Below, in pieces: positions 60,320-64,000 of a stretch of 64,000 nucleotides of DNA. The translations under genes and the position numbers were made by a program. The number at the start of each line of letters is the position of its first letter. Positions within the stretch are counted from its first letter, which is position 1. The stretch comes from UBA1535 sp964371035 (lineage in GTDB: Bacteria > Bacillota > Clostridia > Tissierellales > Sedimentibacteraceae): NCBI GenBank assembly GCA_964371035.1, contig CAYJLG010000004.1, positions 34,079 to 98,078 of the forward strand, in the 5' to 3' direction. The notes beneath the pieces were generated by a model. It worked only from the letters and a program-made list of their open reading frames with translations, made no database searches and was not told where the DNA came from.

Positions 60320-61264
60320 TTAGTCATTTCTTCTTAAAGATAAACCTAATTCTTCCAGTTTTTTCTGTACTTCATCTAAAGATTTTTTACCCAAGTTTCT
60401 TACCTTCATCATATCATCTTCTGACTTGTAAGTAAGTTCTTCAACAGAGTTGATTCCTGCTCTCTTAAGACAATTGTAAGATCTAACTGATAAATCAAGT
60501 TCTTCAATAGTCATTTCTAATACTTTTTCTTTTTCATCTTCTTCTTTTTCTATCATAATTTCAACGGAACCGATATGTTCTGTCAACGATATAAATAAGT
60601 TTAGATGTTCATTTAATATCTTTGCACCTAATGACACAGACTCTTCAGGGTCTATAGTACCGTCAGTCCAAACTTCAAGCGTTAATTTGTCAAAGTCTGT
60701 TCTATTACCTACTCTTGTGTCTTCCACTGCGAAGTTAACTTTCTTAACAGGAGTGTAAATCGAGTCTATAGGAATCACTCCAATAGATTGAGTATCTTTT
60801 TTATTTCTGTCAGAAACTGCATATCCACGGCCACGTTCCATTTCCATCTCAATGATAAGTTCCGCGCCTTCTTCTAAAGTTGCTATATGTAAGTCTTCAT
60901 TTACAATTTCTACATCTACTCCTGTAATAATATCAGCTGCTGTAACAGTCTTTGGACCTTTTGCATCAATTAACAATTGGACAGGTTCCGTTACATTCAT
61001 CTTCGCAGCGATATTTTTAATGTTAAGAATTATCTCCGAAACATCTTCTCTTACACCCGGAATAGCTGTAAATTCATGTAACACACCTTGAATATTAATC
61101 GATGTTACAGCTGCTCCTGGAAGTGACGAAAGAAGTATCCTTCTCAATGAATTTCCTAAAGTAGTTCCATAACCTCTTTCTAACGGTTCCAAAACTATTT
61201 TGCCATATGTGTTTTCTTCGTTTTTATCTATTAAGGTAATATTAGGCTTTTCAATTTCGATCAT
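60320..61264 (-). CDS. rpoA: RNA polymerase alpha subunit
   Basis: Alpha subunit (314 aa) that dimerises to start polymerase assembly and contacts promoters. N-terminal domain with ERGYGTTLGNSLRRILLSSLPG near 29-50 and HEFTAIPGVREDVSEIILNIK near 65-85; a linker rich in Glu (EKEEDEKEK); C-terminal domain with LDLSVRSYNCLKRAGINSVEEL near 252-273 and RNLGKKSLDEVQKKLEELGL near 288-307. Confidence 0.98.
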   Translation of the reverse strand: MIEIEKPNITLIDKNEENTYGKIVLEPLERGYGTTLGNSLRRILLSSLPGAAVTSINIQGVLHEFTAIPGVREDVSEIILNIKNIAAKMNVTEPVQLLIDAKGPKTVTAADIITGVDVEIVNEDLHIATLEEGAELIIEMEMERGRGYAVSDRNKKDTQSIGVIPIDSIYTPVKKVNFAVEDTRVGNRTDFDKLTLEVWTDGTIDPEESVSLGAKILNEHLNLFISLTEHIGSVEIMIEKEEDEKEKVLEMTIEELDLSVRSYNCLKRAGINSVEELTYKSEDDMMKVRNLGKKSLDEVQKKLEELGLSLRRND

Positions 61265-61321
61265 TTTAAATCCTCCTTAGAGTTATTTTTTTGTCGAATA
61301 TGATAATTCTTAAATCAATTA

Positions 61322-61909
61322 TTATTTCGAATACAACTCGACGATTAGATGTTCTTCAATTGGAGTATCAATTTGATCTCTTGTTGGTAATGCAAGAACT
61401 TTTCCTTCTAGGTTTTCAAGATCTGCTGACAACCAAGTTGGTGCTGTAACCATTGATTCTTTCATCGCTTTAAATTTAGGAGAACTTGTGCTCTTTTCTC
61501 TAACTTTTATTACATCTCCCGCTTTAATTTCGTAAGATGGAATGTCTAATTTTCTTCCGTTTACAAGAAAATGTCCATGTACAACTAATTGTCTTGCTTC
61601 TCTTCTTGTAGCCGCAAAGCCTAATTTATAAACAACATTATCAAGTCTTGATTCAAGCATAATAAGTAGGTTTTCACCAGTTATTCCATGTTTCTTCTCA
61701 GCTCTTTTAAAAGTGTTCTTAAATTGTCCTTCAAGAACTCCATAGATGAACTTAGCTCTTTGCTTTTCTCTTAACTGTAATCCGTAGTTGCTCAATTTTT
61801 TGTTAGTTTTGTTAGGTTGTCTTCTAGATTCTTTGTTAATTCCTAACCAACTAGGTTCAATACCTAACGCTCTACATCTTTTTAATACCGGATCTCTATT
61901 TACTGCCAT
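61322..61909 (-). CDS. rpsD: 30S ribosomal protein S4, zinc-free type
   Basis: Small-subunit assembly protein of 195 aa. The N-terminus MAVNRDPVLKRCRALGIEPSW lacks the four-Cys zinc knuckle of many S4 proteins, so this is the C-minus form. LREKQRAKFIYGVLEGQF near 46-63, RLDNVVYKLGFAATRREARQLVVHGH region near 87-112 is the S4 RNA-binding domain. Between rpsK and rpoA, the standard order. No second S4 is in the window. Confidence 0.97.
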   Translation of the reverse strand: MAVNRDPVLKRCRALGIEPSWLGINKESRRQPNKTNKKLSNYGLQLREKQRAKFIYGVLEGQFKNTFKRAEKKHGITGENLLIMLESRLDNVVYKLGFAATRREARQLVVHGHFLVNGRKLDIPSYEIKAGDVIKVREKSTSSPKFKAMKESMVTAPTWLSADLENLEGKVLALPTRDQIDTPIEEHLIVELYSK

Positions 61910-61924
61910 CTATTTCACCTCCTA

Positions 61925-62323
61925 CTATACTCTTCTACGTTTAGGTGGTCTACAGCCGTTGTGTGGAATTGGAGTAACATCTTTAATCATACTTACTTCT
62001 AATCCTGCAGCTTGCAATGATCTAATTGCAGCTTCTCTACCAGCTCCCGGCCCCTTAACGTAAACTTCTATTGTTTTTAATCCATGTTCCATTGCTTTTT
62101 TAGCAGCTTCTTCTGCAACCATTGAGGCAGCAAAAGGAGTTGATTTTCTGGAACCTTTAAATCCACATTGTCCTGAACTCGCCCAAGAAATAGCATTTCC
62201 TTGCATGTCAGTCAATGTAACTAACGTATTATTGAAGGTAGACTTAATATGTGCCTGACCTTTTTCAATATTTTTACGTTCTCTTCTTCTTACTCTTGTG
62301 CTTTTTTGTTTTTTAGCAGCCAT
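61925..62323 (-). CDS. rpsK: 30S ribosomal protein S11
   Basis: Platform protein of 132 aa. Basic start KKQKSTRVRRRERKNIEKGQAHI, FNNTLVTLTDMQGNAISWAS near 30-49, GFKGSRKSTPFAA near 53-65, VKGPGAGREAAIRSLQAAGL near 88-107, and the end THNGCRPPKRRR-like THPI region (TPIPHNGCRPPKRRRV). Confidence 0.98.
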   Translation of the reverse strand: MAAKKQKSTRVRRRERKNIEKGQAHIKSTFNNTLVTLTDMQGNAISWASSGQCGFKGSRKSTPFAASMVAEEAAKKAMEHGLKTIEVYVKGPGAGREAAIRSLQAAGLEVSMIKDVTPIPHNGCRPPKRRRV

Positions 62324-62336
62324 TATTAGTCACCTC

Positions 62337-62705
62337 CTATTTCTTTCCTTTTTTCCCTGCAATTCTCTTAGGACCTTTTCTAGTTCTCGAATTGTTTTTA
62401 GTGTTTTGTCCTCTTACAGGTAATCCTTTTTTATGTCTAAGTCCTCTGTAGCAATTAATTTCTTTAAGTCTCTTAATATTTAAAGAGATTTCTCTTCTAA
62501 GGTCACCCTCTACTAAATACTTGTCTATTTCAGCTCTTATCTTAGACAAATCATCTTCTGTAAGGTCCTTAATTCTAGTATCAGGGTTAATACCTGTCAA
62601 ATTTAATATTTTCTTAGAAGTAGGTCTTCCTATACCGAAAATATAAGTTAAACCTATTTCTACTCTTTTGTCTCTTGGTAAATCAATACCGGCAATTCTT
62701 GCCAT
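62337..62705 (-). CDS. rpsM: 30S ribosomal protein S13
   Basis: Head protein of 122 aa contacting the large subunit and P-site tRNA. ARIAGIDLPRDKRVEIGLTY at the start, GIGRPTSKKIL near 25-35, CYRGLRHKKGLPVRGQ near 85-100 and the basic C-terminal tail TRKGPKRIAGKKGKK. Confidence 0.98.
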   Translation of the reverse strand: MARIAGIDLPRDKRVEIGLTYIFGIGRPTSKKILNLTGINPDTRIKDLTEDDLSKIRAEIDKYLVEGDLRREISLNIKRLKEINCYRGLRHKKGLPVRGQNTKNNSRTRKGPKRIAGKKGKK

Positions 62706-62770
62706 TAAGCGTACACCTCCTACGTTCTGTGCTTTTTATTATTGTAGTTTGATATCTTGCGCTTATCCTA

Positions 62771-62884
62771 TTAACCTTGTTTTTGTTTGTGTTTTGGATT
62801 TTCACAAATTACCATTATTTTGCCTTTTCTCTTTATGATTTTACATTTTTCACAAATTGGTTTTACCGATGGTCTTACTTTCAT
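62771..62884 (-). CDS. rpmJ: 50S ribosomal protein L36, zinc-binding type
   Basis: A 37-aa protein: MKVRPSVKPICEKCKIIKRK, then GKIMVICENPKHKQKQG. The zinc ligands C11, C14, C27 and H32 are all present. GGAGG lies upstream of the ATG. It sits between infA and rpsM, its standard place in the operon. This is the C-plus (zinc) form, in contrast to the C-minus S4 in the same operon. Confidence 0.97.
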   Translation of the reverse strand: MKVRPSVKPICEKCKIIKRKGKIMVICENPKHKQKQG

Positions 62885-62899
62885 TGTAATCCCTCCTTA

Positions 62900-63118
62900 C
62901 TACTTTTTCCTCCAAGTTATTCTACCTCTTGATAAGTCGTAAGGTGACAGTTCAACTGCTACCTCGTCGCCGGGTAAAATTCTTATATAGTTCATTCTCA
63001 GCTTACCCGATATATGGGCTAATATTTGATGCCCATTTTGAAGTTCAACCTTAAACATAGCATTTGGTAGAGCCTCAAGAACTTTTCCTTCTACTTCTAT
63101 TACATCCTTTTTGGACAT
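62900..63118 (-). CDS. infA: translation initiation factor IF-1
   Basis: OB-fold factor of 72 aa binding the ribosomal A site. MSKKDVIEVEGKVLEALPNA at the start, GHQILAHISGKLRMNYIRIL near 34-53, GDEVAVELSPYDLSRGRI near 55-72. The ATG at 63118 is used because it gives the conserved N-terminus; the frame is open six codons further, overlapping the KOW protein gene, and that stretch includes the Shine-Dalgarno-like GGGAGTTGAG. Confidence 0.97.
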   Translation of the reverse strand: MSKKDVIEVEGKVLEALPNAMFKVELQNGHQILAHISGKLRMNYIRILPGDEVAVELSPYDLSRGRITWRKK

Positions 63119-63125
63119 TGATTTC

Positions 63126-63422
63126 TCAACTCCCATTTCTATTGCTACTCGTTAAGAATTCTGCTAACAGTTTTCTTACAGAAGCATCATCGATTTTTTT
63201 ATTACTACTTAACATTTGAACAAAGTCTTCAACAACTGAATTGTAGACGGCAATATGTTTGATTTTTTTAAGTTTCGGCGAACTTAATTTCCTTAAGTCA
63301 CCGTCGGCTATCAAAATATGCTTATCGTCAACTATTTCTGTTATTAGAAATATTTTGCCCTTATCTCTTCCTGCCTTTGATTTCACAACCTGACCAATTA
63401 CTAAATCTTGCGTTGTATCCAT
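63126..63422 (-). CDS. KOW-domain RNA-binding protein (L14e/L6e/L27e-like)
   Basis: Protein of 98 aa found between map and infA in many Clostridia. KOW motif VIGQVVKSKAGRDKGKIFLI near 9-28, VDDKHILIADGDLRKLSSPKLKKIKH near 32-57. It resembles eukaryal/archaeal L14e and probably binds ribosomal RNA; its role in bacteria is not established. ATG at 63422 preceded by AGAGGTGG. The gene ends just before the infA start. Confidence 0.9.
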   Translation of the reverse strand: MDTTQDLVIGQVVKSKAGRDKGKIFLITEIVDDKHILIADGDLRKLSSPKLKKIKHIAVYNSVVEDFVQMLSSNKKIDDASVRKLLAEFLTSSNRNGS

Positions 63423-63440
63423 CAATCCACCTCTTAATTA

Positions 63441-64000
63441 TTAAAGTACAGTCAACAGTTCAGGTTCTCCATCTGTTATGGCAATTGTATGCTCATAATG
63501 TGCCGAAGGTTTTCCATCTACTGTAACGACAGTCCAGTCATTTTCTAAAATAGTCACGTGATACGTGCCATAATTTATCATAGGCTCTATTGCTAGCGTC
63601 ATGCCTTTTTGAAGACGCGGACCTTTTCCTGGTGCTCCATAATTCGGAATCTGCGGAGCTTCATGCATTTTTTTACCAACGCCGTGCCCCACAAAATCTC
63701 TAACTACAGAAAATCCTTCAGCTTCAACACAAGTTTGGATAGCATGTGATATATCAGAAAGTCTATATCCTACTTTAGCAAATTTCATGCCTTCGTAGAA
63801 ACTTTTCCTAGTTATTTCAATTAACCTTTTCTTCTCTATATCCACTTCTCCAACAACATATGTTTTAGCACCGTCTCCAACGTACCCACCAAAAGTAGCA
63901 CCTATGTCAATGCTTATAATGTCGCCTTCTTTTAATTTAACTTTTGAAGAAGGTATTCCATGAACAACTTCTTCATTTACGGAAGCGCATATTGAGGCAG
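63441..64000 (-). CDS. map: methionine aminopeptidase, N-terminus cut by the window edge
   Basis: Removes N-terminal Met from new proteins. The window holds about 186 codons from the stop at 63441 to its end; the frame stays open through 64000 with no start, so the first 60 or so residues lie outside. Visible: VNEEVVHGIPS with the substrate His, metal ligands in ISIDIGATFGGYVGDGAKTY, the motif FVGHGVGKKMHEAPQI, EPMINYGTYHVT and HYEHTIAI. An internal GTG at 63845 is not the true start. Standard neighbour of infA in this operon. Confidence 0.96.
   Translation of the reverse strand, partial: ASICASVNEEVVHGIPSSKVKLKEGDIISIDIGATFGGYVGDGAKTYVVGEVDIEKKRLIEITRKSFYEGMKFAKVGYRLSDISHAIQTCVEAEGFSVVRDFVGHGVGKKMHEAPQIPNYGAPGKGPRLQKGMTLAIEPMINYGTYHVTILENDWTVVTVDGKPSAHYEHTIAITDGEPELLTVL

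Noticed and set aside
1..64000. CRISPR array, tRNA, rRNA or prophage
   Set aside because: No regularly spaced direct repeats, cloverleaf with CCA/TTCRA-type arms, rRNA-like GC-rich segments, integrase or phage structural genes were found by reading both strands.

Overview
The window reads as a piece of the chromosome of an anaerobic, flagellated, low-G+C Firmicute of the class Clostridia. Support for this includes AT-rich codon use, strong Shine-Dalgarno sites (AGGAGG/GAGGTG), near-consensus sigma-A promoters with 17-nt spacers, FeoAB iron uptake, an Isc operon with Rrf2/IscR, EF-P next to a CD1247-type protein, FliW/CsrA flagellar control and an SLH-domain surface protein. I see no tRNA, rRNA, CRISPR array, prophage or transposase gene. 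Almost all genes are on the minus strand; only rodA, a guanylate-kinase-like gene, an O-methyltransferase, a guanine deaminase and a truncated MltG-like gene are on the plus strand.

Layout. 1-5.6 kb: mnmA, rodA, and an osmoprotectant-type (Opu/Egt-like) ABC transporter whose permease and binding protein are fused. 5.7-5.9 kb: a 247-bp MITE-like element with a perfect 8-bp target duplication. 6.1-8.8 kb: feoA, feoB and a small FeoB-associated Cys protein. 8.85-17.9 kb: one long operon (two-domain oxidoreductase, CCG iron-sulfur protein, TVP38/TMEM64 membrane protein, rhodanese lipoprotein, CDP-alcohol phosphotransferase, binding lipoprotein, fused permease, ATPase). Its content mirrors the uncharacterised ydj/ynj cluster of E. 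coli, and it is the best candidate here for an undescribed system. 18-31.8 kb: tRNA and cell-wall genes (trhP, trmR, mltG), a Gmk-like gene, then the operon iscR-iscS-iscU-mnmA-alaS-ireB-aldo/keto reductase-ruvX-DUF1292-rnj.

31.9-43.1 kb: an O-methyltransferase, a guanine riboswitch (apparently an ON switch) driving guanine deaminase, rarA/rseC/tcdA/DEAD-box helicase, PrsA-like foldase, a uridine-kinase-like protein and the MltG-like gene. 43.3-47.5 kb: cyclophilin, SLH protein and an orphan adenine-specific DNA methyltransferase. 47.6-49.7 kb: CD1247-like protein, EF-P and queT, interleaved with REP/MITE mosaic repeats. 49.9-56.2 kb: rplM-rpsI with a leader, then the late flagellar operon flgM-flgN-flgK-flgL-DUF6470-fliW-csrA behind a sigma-28-type promoter. 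56.3-64 kb: truA, ecfT, ecfA2, ecfA1, then the distal part of the ribosomal-protein operon (rplQ, rpoA, rpsD, rpsK, rpsM, rpmJ, infA, KOW protein, map cut by the window edge).

Several starts were moved from the longest reading frame to the codon that fits the Shine-Dalgarno spacing and the family N-terminus; each case is stated. All functions are inferred from sequence motifs and gene context; no database search was run.
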